DNA from: Siphonodentalium dalli
Taxonomy: Eukaryota > Mollusca > Scaphopoda > Gadilida > Siphonodentaliidae
Assembly: GCA_032622095.1 (NCBI GenBank)
Contig: CP136064.1
Coordinates: 172,928,310-172,992,309, forward strand
Length of the DNA stretch: 64,000 nucleotides
Direction: 5' to 3'
Both the position numbers and the translations under genes were made by a program. Shown here piece after piece: positions 11,382 to 22,603 of this stretch. Every line of letters starts with the position of its first letter. The stretch's first letter is position 1. The notes beneath the pieces are model-generated. The model saw only the letters and a list, made by a program, of their open reading frames with translations. It was not told the DNA's origin and ran no database searches.

Positions 11382-11676
11382 GTACAGTAATTGCTCTAAA
11401 TAATTGACTTCTTAACCACAGCAGAATAATGGGTAATTTTTCAGGATTTAGTCGGAAATATGGCTTGTAGCCATTCATCGGAAAGTTCTCAATGAGAATT
11501 ATGGGTAATTTTTCAGGATTTAGTCGGAAATATGGCTTGTTGCCATTCATCGGAAAGTTCTCAATGAGATCGCTTTCCGATGAATGGCAACAAGCCATAT
11601 TTCCGACTAAATCCTGAAAAATTACCCATAATTTTGCTGTGGTTAAGGAGTCGATTATTTAGAGCATTACTGTAAG
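11382..11676. repeat. Palindromic repeat with an internal tandem duplication
   Basis: The left arm (GTACAGTAATTGCTCTAAAT, ACCACAGCAGAATAATGGG, GGATTTAGTCGGAAATATGG, CATTCATCGGAAAGTTCTC) is followed by a second direct copy of its inner ~80 bp. A right arm then reads the reverse complement out to GAGCATTACTGTAAGC. Each inner block is therefore present three times here. Single-arm relatives lie at 4313-4400 and 63826-63892. Confidence 0.85.
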
Positions 11677-11742
11677 CTAGTTTATACATATGTCACATTA
11701 TGTATATTCAAAACTTTTGAGCGGAACAAAAACAAATCCGAG

Positions 11743-11981
11743 TTAACCCTTTCTATACACTAAATATTCGTAGTTTCCTTAGGAAATGTTCAGATAATAA
11801 GTTGTTTTTGAACTTGAGTTATATGAGTACCCCCCATGAATATACATAATTCTCCTGTGTTTCTGGTTGTCGACGATCTGCTTCTATTATCTGAACACCC
11901 CTCCAAATGAATACTATATACCATTCCACGATATACTTTTATAACTGACTGGGAGAATCCAGTTAGTGCAAAACGGGTTAA
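11743..11981. mobile_element. TTAA-flanked MITE, copy 2 (239 bp)
   Basis: TTAA then CCCTTTCTATACACTAAAT at the left, and AGTTAGTGCAAAACGGG then TTAA at the right. Shares TGTTCAGATAATAAGTTG and ATTATCTGAACACCCCTCC with copy 1. The internal hairpin is decayed in this copy. Confidence 0.75.
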
Positions 11982-12628
11982 ATTAGATTGTGTATGTTTT
12001 CGCCGGGTGTATGTAACCTTGCTTTAACGGAAGGTAGCTATGTATGTATTTCTTTTATATTTGAAAGGGCGGAGGTACTGTCTCGGTGTGATTCTTCGTA
12101 TGTGCGTGAACTATCGAAATTATATTCTGACATATTTCAGAATAGCACGGGTCATTAGTTTTAATTGTTTCGCTCTCTGATTAAAAGGATCAATAATTTT
12201 ATTAGATACTTCTCATGGGATAGGTCCTACAACATATACACATGTGCATGTTATTGTTACCCCTCGACAATAATTGCATGCAAAGTATATTGGATGTACG
12301 TGGTGGTCATTGATGACAACACAATACCAATAACTGAAGTGTGAATAGCTTTGCCTGCAAATTAAAGTTTATACTTGAGCATGATTGTGAAGTAACCCTT
12401 GGAACTAATTGAATGTGAGAACATTCACAGGCTTATGCTTATTGTCAACTGTCATCGTCCTTTTCTACACTGACTATGTTCGGACACTATGTTTCCCAAT
12501 GTGTAGCGTGGATACAGATTCACACATGTGATCATGCATTTAATAGTCATACACTTTATGTGTATGTGTGATAGTTTGTTATTAATTATACACTGTGCGA
12601 GCTACAAGTTTGAATTGTTCGGTAAAAT
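11982..12628. other. AT-rich DNA, nothing recognised
   Basis: No gene or clear repeat seen. Confidence 0.4.
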
Positions 12629-12766
12629 TTAATAAATAGAGCATGTCTTGTCGTTGACTATGCGGATATATATAGTGCCCAGATGGGTGTTTATAGTTCA
12701 CTCCGCAACCCACTGGGCACTATACCCGCGTAGTCAACTCCAATCCATGCTCTATTTGTTAAATAT
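12629..12766. repeat. Near-perfect palindrome (~138 bp)
   Basis: AATAAATAGAGCATG, GTTGACTATGCGG and TATAGTGCCCAGATGGGT are mirrored by CCCACTGGGCACTATA, CCGCGTAGTCAAC and CATGCTCTATTTGTT. Small foldback or MITE without coding capacity. Confidence 0.8.
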
Positions 12767-13517
12767 AATATTTTATTACACACTTAGACGTGATTTATAA
12801 GGAATTCTTGGTGAGTTAAAAGTGAATCACCTCACCGGTGAGAGCACGCGATTTTTGACAGTTCCGCTCTAAGCCGGAACTATTTTCACTTTCTGCGGCT
12901 CAAACATGGTTGAAGTTGAACAGAAACGAACTGCTAACGATGAAGCAGAAGCAGTTAATAAACTGGTAAAATGAAGAAGAATCTTACCTATTATCGACTC
13001 CGATGATTCGGACGATGTCATATTCCAGTCAAATGAACTATGAACAATTCCATGTGAACAATAACTTTATCCAGTTCCGAGCTGAATTTCCACGTGTTGC
13101 TCTTCGAGAGTTTGTTTACGTCGATGATTAAAATATCGTCACTTCGAAACTTAGCTTTCTACTTTTAGCACGATTTCCAAACATTTCCTGTATGAACCAA
13201 CATTATTTACACACACCATCAGAATCTTCACAATATCCCGTTCCAAGTGCCATGCTTGTTCGGTCAGAATAAACACAATTTTGACAGAAAATTTCCGAAA
13301 CTTTAAAAAATGAAACGCACCAAATTGAATCAAATTATGAGGTCAATCGGTATCGTTACGTCACAATTATTTAAATTATGTGTTCATCCGCGTAATTGCA
13401 CGCGCAACTGTACGTTGGGGTTCATCATGGGAGAATCAGCTGATCTGGGCTTATTTTGTCACATCTTCTCTTTAGAATTAGCAACTTTTAGTGGTTGAAA
13501 GTGTGTAATAAACAGAA
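12767..13517. other. Unremarkable DNA
   Basis: Short open frames only. The frame at 13151-13333 (-) shows no recognisable domain. Confidence 0.35.
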
Positions 13518-13667
13518 TAATCAATTGGTTTCGATGATTACGTGACATAATGCACTCGGGTAGCCGGTCCTATTGGTAAAACCATCGTTCGCTCCGCTCA
13601 CTCGGGTTTTACCAGGCCCGGCTCCCCTCGTGAATTATGTCACGTAATCATCGAAACCGATTGATTA
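13518..13667. repeat. Near-perfect palindromic MITE (~150 bp)
   Basis: TCGATGATTACGTGACATAA and GGTAAAACC at the left are mirrored by GGTTTTACC and TTATGTCACGTAATCATCGA at the right, around CGTTCGCTCCGCTCAC. The right flank GATTGATTACTCTCTATATA resembles the flanks of other palindromes here. Confidence 0.85.
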
Positions 13668-14557
13668 CTCTCTATATAATCATGATATCATAATCACACA
13701 GAGGCCAGTAATACTAGACATGTATCATACACTTATACTATGGACTTTTGAAATATATATTCTGATGTGAATATATTGATGCATAATCAACCTTTTCAAA
13801 AGCCAATATAATCGAATATCTGCTTTATTAATTCGGGTCAGAGGGTGGGCCAATGTGAACGTGAACTTCTGTCTTCAGTCGCTCAGATATGCACCATCGA
13901 TTTAACCCATGTCGATACAATATGTTTTATAATTATTCGTTGAACTTCCATAAAGTACAGTATGTCTGCTCTGAAATGGCCCACGATCCGACCCAAATTA
14001 ATAAAGTAGATATTCGAAAAGGTTGCATGATCATGAATCAATACACACATAATAGTGACACACACCAGACTTTCAAAACCGATGCTGTCGTGTAGTGAAC
14101 TTCCATATTCATCCATGAAAGTCCATTGATGTATCGACCCATACACGAAGTTTACCTGCCCTGTCATCGATTGCGAACTGAGCTGCTCTCTTGTGACATT
14201 ACATTGTTCATCGATACTTAATTGTAGCAAGTATTAAAATGCTGTCCATTAAAAAACGACGCACAGGAAACATTGACTGACATCTTAGCGCGATGTCCAT
14301 TCCGGTGTGTTCGACACTCCATGACGTTATCAATATTTAAACAGGTATAAACTGAATTAAATTTTCACTTGTCAGTTACGACGGTTAAGGCACACCTGCG
14401 CAATGCAGTCCGACCATCAGGCCGGGTCTTCGGCAGGAAAAGATTCAACTACTTATCAGTCACACTGCGCAATATGTTACACCCAGTAGGAATGTACCTA
14501 CTGCCAGAGTCACTAAACTGAACACAGGGAAATCTTGGTTAGCATGTTAATTGTCAA
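13668..14557. other. No supported gene
   Basis: Contains a 115-codon open frame (13883-14230, -) with no recognisable domain, overlapped by a frame on the other strand. Judged to be chance. Confidence 0.3.
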
Positions 14558-14776
14558 AATGTTCAACAATTGGAAATTTCACATACACAATAGGTTGAAA
14601 TTGTTTCGTATTTTGATTTTCCAACAATGTATTAGTGGGGAATTTGGTACTTTTAGACCAACATTTGCATATTTTCCAAATTTTGGTCAAATGTTGGACT
14701 GAAATGGCCATTAGTTGGAAATTTTCCAATCTTATGCGGCGGGGATGTCAGGTTGGAAATGTTCAACAATTGGAAA
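14558..14776. repeat. 19-bp direct repeat exactly 200 bp apart
   Basis: AATGTTCAACAATTGGAAA occurs at 14558-14576 and again at 14758-14776. The interval holds further TTGGAAA/TTTCCAA motifs in both orientations, so it may be a degenerate repeat cluster rather than a target duplication. Confidence 0.7.
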
Positions 14777-14814
14777 CTTGAGGCCAGTATAGAGTAAACG
14801 GCGACAAAAATATT

Positions 14815-15200
14815 TCATCGTTTTTGCTTCCCCTCCCTCATTTTCTGCCCCTGACACCAAGAGCATCATTTTAGATAATTATAACCCACACCATTATCTT
14901 CCTCGTAAAACAGTTACCACTGTTAGACTCCTTTGGTGCTATCTAGATGGTACATACAACACAGATAGACATATATATATATTTAAACCACACTATTTAA
15001 TTCCTCGTATCGTTGGAGGAGAAAATTTATTGGTGGAAATTTGCGCTTAACATATTTTTATCAGTTTTTGATACCCTCCCCTCCCCATCCGTGACTCAAG
15101 CGGCGCCATTTTTCGACATCATTAAACCACACAATTAGAATCATTATAAAGATGACTATATATAAAATTGGTGGAAATCGGCGACTCAATTGGCAACAAA
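14815..15200. repeat. Copy of the 33-kb satellite family
   Basis: Shares the terminal block (ACCATTATCTTCCTCGTAAA, GTGCTATCTAGATGGT, ACAGATAGACATATATATA) and one type-A monomer (GACTCAAGCGGCGCCA, TAAACCACACAATTAGAAT, TTGGTGGAAATCGGCGACT) with 32750-34740. Confidence 0.75.
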
Positions 15201-16959
15201 ATGGAGAACAAGAATAGACATGTACACATTACAACAAGTTATGTAGTGACACGAAACAACATGATTTAAATCACAATACAAAATGTAAAGAATAACGACA
15301 CTGCAAGCAAAGAAAAAATATATTTTAATAATAGATAACTGTCAAAAGATTAACTGTCGGATCGGTTTACACTTCGATCGGAACTAAAGATGAAAAGAGA
15401 GACATTTCCAGCACGGAAGTTCCGCATCGAAGGGAAAAGGATAGCGCTGATATAATTAACGTGAAGTGATTATGACTAAAAAAAATTATAAAAATGTGTA
15501 CTTTTAAAATTTTGATTAGATTATGACAATCTGTATTTTATTAACATGTAACAAGGGACTAAAAGTTAGTACTACTCGTTCCTGAATAAAGATGATGATG
15601 TATAAACCAATTGTCACAAACATCTTCAAAATCTCTCACACGTATTGTGACAACATCGAGCGACGTATTTCCAACGCCTCTTTATGACATGGTCCCCGCG
15701 CCTTAGCCAACACTTGGTATTCTTCATCAGTCAGTATGTAAAGAATTTCAGTCTATTCCAAGGCAATTGTCTTAGATGCATATTCCAAAGCCTGGTGTTT
15801 AGTGACATTTTAAATCAAAGAAAGGCTGCTTCTTGTCGCGGCCTCGCTGTAAATCAATGAATGCATTGTGGTCTCGCATCGACCATTAAGTGGAATAAAT
15901 CGGCGACAGTGGTGGATAAATACGGCACAATGAGAACGATTTCTAACAAAAGACGTCTCATGTATACGTTGTCTACTTAATTCGAAAGCATGGACATTTC
16001 ACTTTAAACTTTCTAATAAACCCGTCCCAAAGCCTGTTACGGGTATCACAATGTTGATATAAATAATACCAGGCAAAACAACTCAGAAGCCAATGATATA
16101 TATAGGATGCAAGTCATTTCGTTCAATATACAGCGAGTCGCTCTCCTATAGTGACGGCCACTCGGTGGTCAACCGAATGCTGAGTCTCGTTACACCGTCA
16201 CGATTAGCACGCGAAAAAAAAAACAGAATGGCCCATTTACACTGACCCATATATATGGATTGTCCACTAATTTACAGGGAACGTTACTGCCTGTTTACGT
16301 GTGATCGGAGACCATTTATACTTATACAGCGGATTATTTTTAAGTTTGGCAAACAAGTGAGTGCCCACACACATTTACATGATTGGGGTATTGCACACTT
16401 ACAATAGCTATTAAGGGACTTATAGTAGTTCCAAGTCATATATGAGTCGTCGGAATACCATGACCAAAGCACTACAGTGTAATTTGTTTTGCTGAAATAT
16501 TTCAGACTTTGAAATTTGGCCTATAATACAAGAAATGAAAGCTAAAATGCTTTATTCTTTGATCAAAATAACAATGATATCGAGAAATGGAAAGTATATA
16601 CACAGAAGATGGAGAGGAGAAACATAATGCATTATATACAAAATATACAGTGATCTCCCGATTGCCATGGCGCCTGTTCATCATCGTTTTTATCATCATC
16701 ATTATCATCAACTTAATTATGACATCAGAGCCATCTTCATAATAATAATACCATTTATACACCTCCAAGAGAGTGACCTTATAGAAAAAACAATAATAAT
16801 AATAATCATCATCGTCATAATATTTATATCTAACAGCAACACAATCTTAATACAACAACACCAAAAACATCAAATTGATCGCTGAGCTGCTAACAATAGA
16901 CTAATAACGCCGCATGTATTGGAATTCGTTGGAGTCAAACATATAATGTTACTTGATAT
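15201..16959. other. Non-coding; possible LINE 3' tail
   Basis: At about 15540-15600, ACATGTAACAAGGGACTAAA then CTGAATAAAGATGATGATG resembles the 3' end of a plus-strand non-LTR element with a GAT-repeat tail. The rest is AT-rich with ATT/ATC-rich simple sequence near 16670-16870. Confidence 0.35.
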
Positions 16960-17300
16960 GACGAAAGCCCCTAGCTCGCTGAAATGCTGCGAATGAATTA
17001 TCAATTTTTGTGCCCCATCCCCGACCTTCATTTGTGACTCCGAAGGCACCTCTTTGGGGAATATCAAACCACATAATGGGATTCTCGTATCACGGAGTTG
17101 CCTATACTATGTACATGTATATTGTTAGTATATAGTTGGTATATAGGAAGTTAGGAACATATTGTACATTTTGGTGACCCCTCCCCAATCATAACCAGGA
17201 CGGCATCACTTGTATATAACATACAACACGAGATTCCATATATCATGCACGGGGATGCTACATTCAGATTTGAAGTAAATCGGAGATAAAAAACGTCTGT
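16960..17300. repeat. Degenerate copy of the 33-kb satellite family
   Basis: TTTTTGTGCCCCATCCCC, AAACCACATAATGGGATTCT, CGTATCACGGAG and GAAGTAAATCGGAGAT correspond to successive blocks of the ~150-bp monomers at 32750-34740. Confidence 0.55.
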
Positions 17301-17433
17301 GCCCTTTAAAGTCACATGGTGGTTTGCGCTCAAAAATACACCTTTACTGATATTGGCTTTTGAATTGTTCCCGGTATCGAAATAGGTCGATATATATTGA
17401 TTTACATTTCTACGAGCATTATCGGCCGAATTC

Positions 17434-17490
17434 TGGTCTCTGGTCTGGACTAGGTTTCACGTAAATTATAGTCTAGACCAGGCCCAGACC
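17434..17490. repeat. Small palindrome
   Basis: GGTCTCTGGTCTGGACTA and TAGTCTAGACCAGGCCCAGA form an imperfect hairpin of ~57 bp. Confidence 0.6.
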
Positions 17491-17839
17491 ACGGTGATCG
17501 CAATATGTTACCTAGCTTCGATACAGAGATTTATTTACCCATGAAGTAAATGTAGGACATTGGAGCATTGACCTATTATATAATGTTTACAAACAGTTAT
17601 AAATTGTAAGCATGCGTAGTAAGCATACAATACTCAATAGAGTTGGGTTGGGGTGCTGAGGGAGGGGGTCCTTTCGTTATTACTAAATTCATTTTTGGTT
17701 CTTCCTGATCGATGCCAGGTCTTATACATTGGGGGTGTTCAGTATAATTGTTGTTGTGGTGAATACCCTTATATAAAATGTATATAAAGTGACAATCATG
17801 AGCCTCAGGGTGTTCCTTGTCTGACAAGGGCATATCTAA

Positions 17840-18150
17840 TGAAGGCAGCTAGATTTATCAAGATCTTGTTATTCCGTGAGATGAAAAGAGCATTTAATCT
17901 GAGCGCATTTGGTATTTTGTAATGTATTTCTTTCGGAGGTCGTCAAGATTCGTACATTCAAGAATGAGGTGGTATTCATCACCTAGTTTCTCGTTACAAA
18001 GATTGCATTTCCGTTCCTCAAATGAGGTGCCTATCTATGGTACAGTTTCCACGGGCAATCTATGGTTGTCATGCATCACTTCCATATGTTCCAGTTGTTC
18101 GAAGTGTGGTAACAATAATGTGCCTCCATCACGATTCCTAAAATTGTAAT
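17840..18150 (-). pseudogene. Non-LTR retrotransposon fragment, reverse-transcriptase tail
   Basis: Read on the minus strand, about 18080 to 17930 gives the C-terminal tail of a LINE reverse-transcriptase ORF. The element N-H-R-L-P-V-E-T is followed, after a stop and a short gap, by ERKCNLCNEKLGDEYHLILE and C-T-N-L-D-D-L-R-K-K-Y. The Cys-x2-Cys ... His-x4-Cys spacing and the NHRLPVET motif are typical of these tails. At least one stop and further stops beyond the tail show it is dead. The family differs from the fragments at 8829 and 60640, as the spacer between the Cys pair and the His is not the same. It lies just outside the 3' end of the transporter gene. Confidence 0.65.
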
Positions 18151-18247
18151 AGTGATATAGCTAAACCTTTTTAATGTTCTATATCTACATATCTATATAT
18201 CCATATATATCTGCATACCCTGGCTTCCTCCATAGATATCACATTCC

Positions 18248-18619
18248 ACCAGATCAAAACCTGGGAACTTTTTGATGTTCTGACAGGGAAGTTTATAAAA
18301 TTGAAAAAACAATTACACATTTCTCAGTTAATAATGTATGTCACAGTATAGGTGAAGGTCCCAGGTCGATATTGCATGATTTGTGTGACTATGTTGAGCC
18401 GATATACAATTAATTAGACAAAGGTTTCAGACATCGAATTCAGAAAGTAGCATATATCACAGGAAAATGGTCTATTTAAGAAACTGGAAATAAATTAGCA
18501 ATATCACATGCGTGTGATCGAACGAAATGTATTCCATGCGTTGTTTGTTCAATATAATGTTCCCCGTCGGAATAGGTCAGAACATCAAACAGTTCCCACA
18601 TTTTGAACGTTATGATCTG
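18248..18619. mobile_element. TIR element, ~372 bp
   Basis: The left end CCAGATCAAAACCTGGGAAC, then TTTTGATGTTCTGACAGGGA, is inverted at the right (AGGTCAGAACATCAAACAG, TTCCCACATTTTGAACG, TTATGATCTG). Inverted ends are ~45-60 bp with gaps. No coding capacity. Confidence 0.6.
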
Positions 18620-18933
18620 TATGGGTGTAGCCAGATTAGTGATTCATGATAGGATCTAGCCCAGTTCACGATGAAGCACAGCATTGTGTATTTAAGTTGG
18701 GTCCTCCCAATAACGCTAACCCAATATAATATATAATATATAAAATAACTGTTAATTAATTGTAGTGGAAATTTGGTGCATATATAACAGCACCAAGCAG
18801 CGCTGTGTCCATATGCCCGAAGGACATATATTCTAAATATTATGATGAAACACTTTTGAAACCGAATTTGTATTCCATGCATCGGGGTTCTTCGCTCATA
18901 TCGCCCGATATTTTGGCGTCCCTGATACAGTGG

Positions 18934-18986
18934 TCATACGTCTTTTCCGTCAATCTTGGCGTTGAACAGAAATGCCAGCAGCATAC
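18934..18986 (-). CDS. MFS transporter, last coding exon
   Basis: The acceptor is a pyrimidine-rich TTTTTCATTAACCCAG. The exon starts in phase 1: its first two bases (GT) complete an AGT Ser codon with the last base of the preceding exon. It then encodes MLLAFLFNAKIDGKDV and a TGA stop. The first half completes the last membrane helix (TM12); the rest is a very short cytoplasmic tail ending K-D-V. Family members end in the same way, a hydrophobic stretch then F-N-x-K and a GKD-like tail, which is why this otherwise tiny exon is accepted. It is residues ~241-257 of the visible protein. No polyadenylation signal was assigned. Confidence 0.8.
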
Positions 18987-19523
18987 CTGGGTTAATGAAA
19001 AAATATACACTTTCATACTATAAGAAAACGTTTGTTCAATAAACGATAGAAAATAGTTCACTTCAATTTTCAACATATCCCCCTTTTATCACAGAAAATT
19101 TTGCGCATGGAACAATACTGATCAGTCAATAAACAATAGCGCTTGACTAACTTCTGTGCGTAAAGTTGAAATCTTCTGATAGGTTATACACTCTGGACAT
19201 TAGTAAGTAATTTTTAAATGTATTTTCATCGACGAAATGTCATAAAAATTATCAAGGTCGACAGGAAGACGGCCCATTTGGCCATGCTGCTGATTTTCAA
19301 TATAATCATGTTTATTTAACAAATGTTTCGCGGTTCTCATTGTGCTCCAATGGCCACAGCGCTATGCACATAAAAACACACACATCAAACTATATAATCG
19401 TCTCTAATATTTATAAAGCTTTATTCCTTACTATATAAACTCAGCTAATTTATTTTCTTCTGATACCTGACTGCTGTGTGGATATTATGCCATGTACACT
19501 ATTATATAGTTAGCCCAATATTC

Positions 19524-19536
19524 TACGTGAGATATC
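19524..19536. repeat. Left target-site duplication of the LINE-like insertion
   Basis: TACGTGAGATATC, identical to 21444-21456, directly abuts the element. Confidence 0.85.
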
Positions 19537-21443
19537 CCCGTGTGGGCCGGGGGTTGAATAGGCCTACCGCCCCACTGCGAGGGTTAAAATCCCCTAATGT
19601 GGCACCCTGTTTGCCGTGGGTGCATCCCGTGAGGTGTTGTGTATGAGTCCTGGGGGTAGTAGGGCGGTCGTATCATATGAGGCATCGACCTGCGGATACG
19701 GCTTAGCTCATGGTCCTCTTTACCCTACATCTCTCCAAGACGGGTGGTTCAGTTGACCCGGCTCAATCAATCGGCTAGTCACGCCTCTCCACAGTGTTTC
19801 AGATTAAATTTTTGTTATATGTTGTATTGCTCGTCTGATATTTGAAGTATTGTTTCTTGTTTTTTCACGTACGATGTTTCTGTTCTCTCCTGTCTCTTTT
19901 GTGTTTGTCCTGCTGATTGTTGAGTGTTGAAACTTGTAATGTTCACGCCTCTCATTGTGGAGGGGTACAGGGAGGCTACTATATGCAGTGGCTAAACGGG
20001 TCACCGCTTCAGCTATGGAGCAGTCTTTGGCCCGACCAGAATTTGAAGGGTAGTCCACGGCGGCTGCTGGGCTAGTTGTCGATCTTTTGCCTTTCATATG
20101 GCAACTCAAAACAACGTATTGCTCGTAATAATGATGACTCACAAAGTTTCAATGATGCTGTGGTATTCCCTCAGTACTTGGTTCTTGGCTTTGACCCAAA
20201 TGTGAAACGACCTTCTATCTTTTTCATTGATAAAACGCTACAAAGCATTGCTGGACAATTGAAATCTGTTAAACCAATCAGGACTGGGCAAATAAGTGGT
20301 TCTCTCGTGATTGAATGCTCAAAGAATGCTCTGCTACAGTTAAGAACTATTGCACAAACACCAGTATTGGTTACTCGTCACAAGACATTAAACAGTAGCA
20401 GAGCTGTGTTGCGACCCGCTATATTTCTGATTCTTCGGAATCAGAGATATTGGCGGAGTTGGCACAACAGGGAATCCAAAATATGTTCGAACTGTCAGGG
20501 TTCACATGCTGCAATGGATCGTTGATGTTCCATATGGGACTATGAATTCAAGATCAAAGATGTAAGGCTGAGAAACATTTATAGTACATGGATTCTAAGA
20601 AATTAGTTGGTGCCAGACCATCAGTTTCTCAAATCACATACTCGGCTGCCGTTTCTAGGAAAAAGTATGTTGATGCCAGCACTCAGACAGAGAGTCAGTA
20701 TATCACTAGCAACACAAGTTCAAGAGAATGATATTTATCCTGTTCTAGAACCTGTCTCACAGGCAATGTATACAACTACTGCAGTTTTTACGTTTGCCCC
20801 GAAACCAACTAAGGAAGTTGAACCCATTGTTCCAAACCAAAAATCTCCAAGGTCTGTCAAGTCTTTTGACTCTCAGAGACAGAGGTTGAGCTTTGAGTTT
20901 TCAACATTTGATACGATGCTTCAAGAAAATGGCGCATCTTTGGAGGGGACACCATATCATTTTGGAATCAGGATGGCTTATGGGCGAGGGATCACCTACT
21001 GGGTCAGCCACACGATTATCAACTTGACGAACTAATTAAAACTCACGCCAAATTCATCAGATATCATAAATATCTTATCACTCATCTTGGAAGAATGTGT
21101 CAGCTACTTCAAATATTTTGATATGCTAAAATCTTAACACGTTATTTATATTTTATGAAAACATTTCATGTAGATTTATGTTTTCTGTTTTCAAAGCAAT
21201 ATTGCTATTTTGATATTCTGTTTGATGTGTTTGCGCAATGGTCAGTTTCGTAATGGTTCTGGTCCCAATCGAGCACTCACGCTCTGATTTGGGTGTTTTT
21301 AGTTGCATATATCTTGTTTCGTTTTAGTCTAATTCACTGTCGTTTCTAATCACAGTTGCTTCACTCGATTTGGATAATCTGTTTCTTCTCGTCGTGATAT
21401 GGCTTTGTTGCTAAAACGACGTTAAACCCAATAAATCAACCAA
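19537..21443 (+). mobile_element. Non-LTR retrotransposon copy with 13-bp TSD and no ORF2
   Basis: The element is bracketed by identical 13-bp repeats, so both ends are known. It starts CCCGTGTGGGCCGGGGG with a GC-richer 5' leader (19537-20075), continues with a broken ORF1 (20076-21035), and ends with a 3' tail (GATATGGCTTTGTTGC, then TAAAACGACGTTAAACCC and AATAAATC). That 3' tail type is common in molluscan non-LTR elements (recollection, not searched). No reverse-transcriptase or endonuclease sequence is present. At ~1.9 kb it is far shorter than a full LINE (5-6 kb), so ORF2 was lost by internal deletion, either before or after insertion. It lies in the last transporter intron, opposite in strand. 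Confidence 0.85.
20076..21035 (+). pseudogene. LINE ORF1 (gag-like, jockey/CR1 type), frameshifted and internally deleted
   Basis: The frame from 20076 encodes a segment typical of jockey-like ORF1 nucleic-acid-binding proteins: FPQYLVLGFDPNVKRPSIF, then L-Q-S-I-A-G-Q-L and T-L-N-S-S-R-A-V. At ~20410 the frame shifts, continuing as R-Y-I-S-D-S-S-E-S-E-I-L-A-E-L. An internal deletion near 20480 then removes most of the CCHC zinc-knuckle region, leaving only the last Cys-x2-Cys..His-like piece (C-S-N-C-Q-G-S-H). A stop follows, then C-S-I-W. Farther on are A-R-P-S-V-S-Q-I-T-Y-S-A-A-V and D-A-S-T-Q-T-E-S, the usual linker, and another frameshift before the Pro-rich C-terminus ending at 21035. 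In intact elements the protein binds the element RNA. This copy cannot make it. Confidence 0.75.
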
Positions 21444-21456
21444 TACGTGAGATATC
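21444..21456. repeat. Right target-site duplication of the LINE-like insertion
   Basis: TACGTGAGATATC, identical to 19524-19536. Confidence 0.85.
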
Positions 21457-22284
21457 GATCGATCAGTTTATGGCCACCCACTTAAACACACGCCGAGTTA
21501 ATATGTCTACTGCTTTTAGTCATCCAGGTCAATAATATTTGACGTCTGTTCTTGTCCTGGTGTCTTTTGTTGGGATATGAAACGCAAATTTGTAGTTGAC
21601 CAATCACCGAACAGGATTTAGTGTAACACATACGGGCCATGCAAATATTTTTGAATAATTCATCGTTAGGATACGCTTGTAAATATTGTAGAACTCAACC
21701 CCGCCCGCCATTAAAAATGAAATTTACTGCATACGTGATGCTGCGTCATTCGTTGCACAAAAACATTGTGAAGAACACCAGTTAAACTTCCCAAATAATA
21801 CGACGATATGCGACGAAACGCGCTATAATAGCTGCAGCGAAAGAATAAACGCTCTTTGTTCCCACATGAGATCATGATAACACTGTCGATACTACAACGC
21901 CAGGCGTAAACACCTCTCATTCACGAACTAAAATGATTGAGGCAGTCTAAGAAACGCCAGACCACAAGTGCGTGTCGTTTAACAAGCGAGTGAAACATAA
22001 ATACAAAAATAAAAATAAAAAAACGAGCTCGTCACTTTAACAAACGCATCGCTATTGGCAAAATGGTTCTCACGGAAGAATAATGTTTTTTTTGTGACAG
22101 TTTACCATATAAGTGTGTACTAGATATATATAAATATAGATTTTACTTGAGCGATTTGCGTTGGAATTTTAGGAATCGCATTAGGCGTTTGTGAATTATG
22201 GCCGTTAGAAGTGAGGACGAATAATTTAGAATTTTTTAATTAAATTTTTACTAGCTTTATTAACAAGCCCCTGTGACCAGACTA
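21457..22284. other. Intron DNA, nothing recognised
   Basis: AT-rich sequence without a recognisable gene. A cluster of A-rich and T-rich runs lies at 21990-22260. Confidence 0.4.
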
Positions 22285-22320
22285 TCTCATATATATTTTG
22301 AAGACCTCTGTTTGTGTGTT

Positions 22321-22360
<40 letters not shown>

Positions 22361-22603
22361 ATTAATACAAATCTACGATTCTCGACCGATCGGAACGAAA
22401 CTTGGTACGTGAGTGTAGTTTGACCAGGCGGTGAACGTTGTCGTATTGGCGAGCCCGTGCGGCGCCCGCTTCGCGCATGCGCAGACGAGATCTCGGAAAC
22501 GGGTGGAGCTATCGACTTGAAATTTGCTATGTGAATGTATCTTGCCCCGGATACGAATTTCGTCGGTTTTTTAATAGCCTGGACAACGTCGGGCTCATCG
22601 GCT
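22285..22603 (-). repeat. Modular repeat, type A, one unit (reverse orientation)
   Basis: Reading from its tail: CTCATATATATTTTGAAGAC, a (GTCT)n tract at 22325-22360, TACGATTCTCGACCGATCGG, GCGCATGCGCAGACGAGATC, GGAGCTATCGACTTGAAAT, and the hairpin head AGCCTGGACAACGTCGGGCT then CATCGGCTAG. The same unit recurs at 56601-57177, 59626-59745 and 60985-61972. Not coding: open frames in it exist on both strands and are not conserved. Confidence 0.8.

Noticed and set aside
13883-14230. 115-codon minus-strand frame
   Set aside because: No recognisable domain; an overlapping frame on the other strand is also open.
19537-19800. GC-rich block considered as a tRNA-derived SINE or tRNA gene
   Set aside because: No cloverleaf with A and B boxes at proper spacing; it is the 5' leader of the LINE-like element bounded by the TSD.
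20607-21035. Treating the 142-codon frame as an independent gene
   Set aside because: Its second half is the frameshifted C-terminal part of the LINE ORF1; its first half is out of frame.
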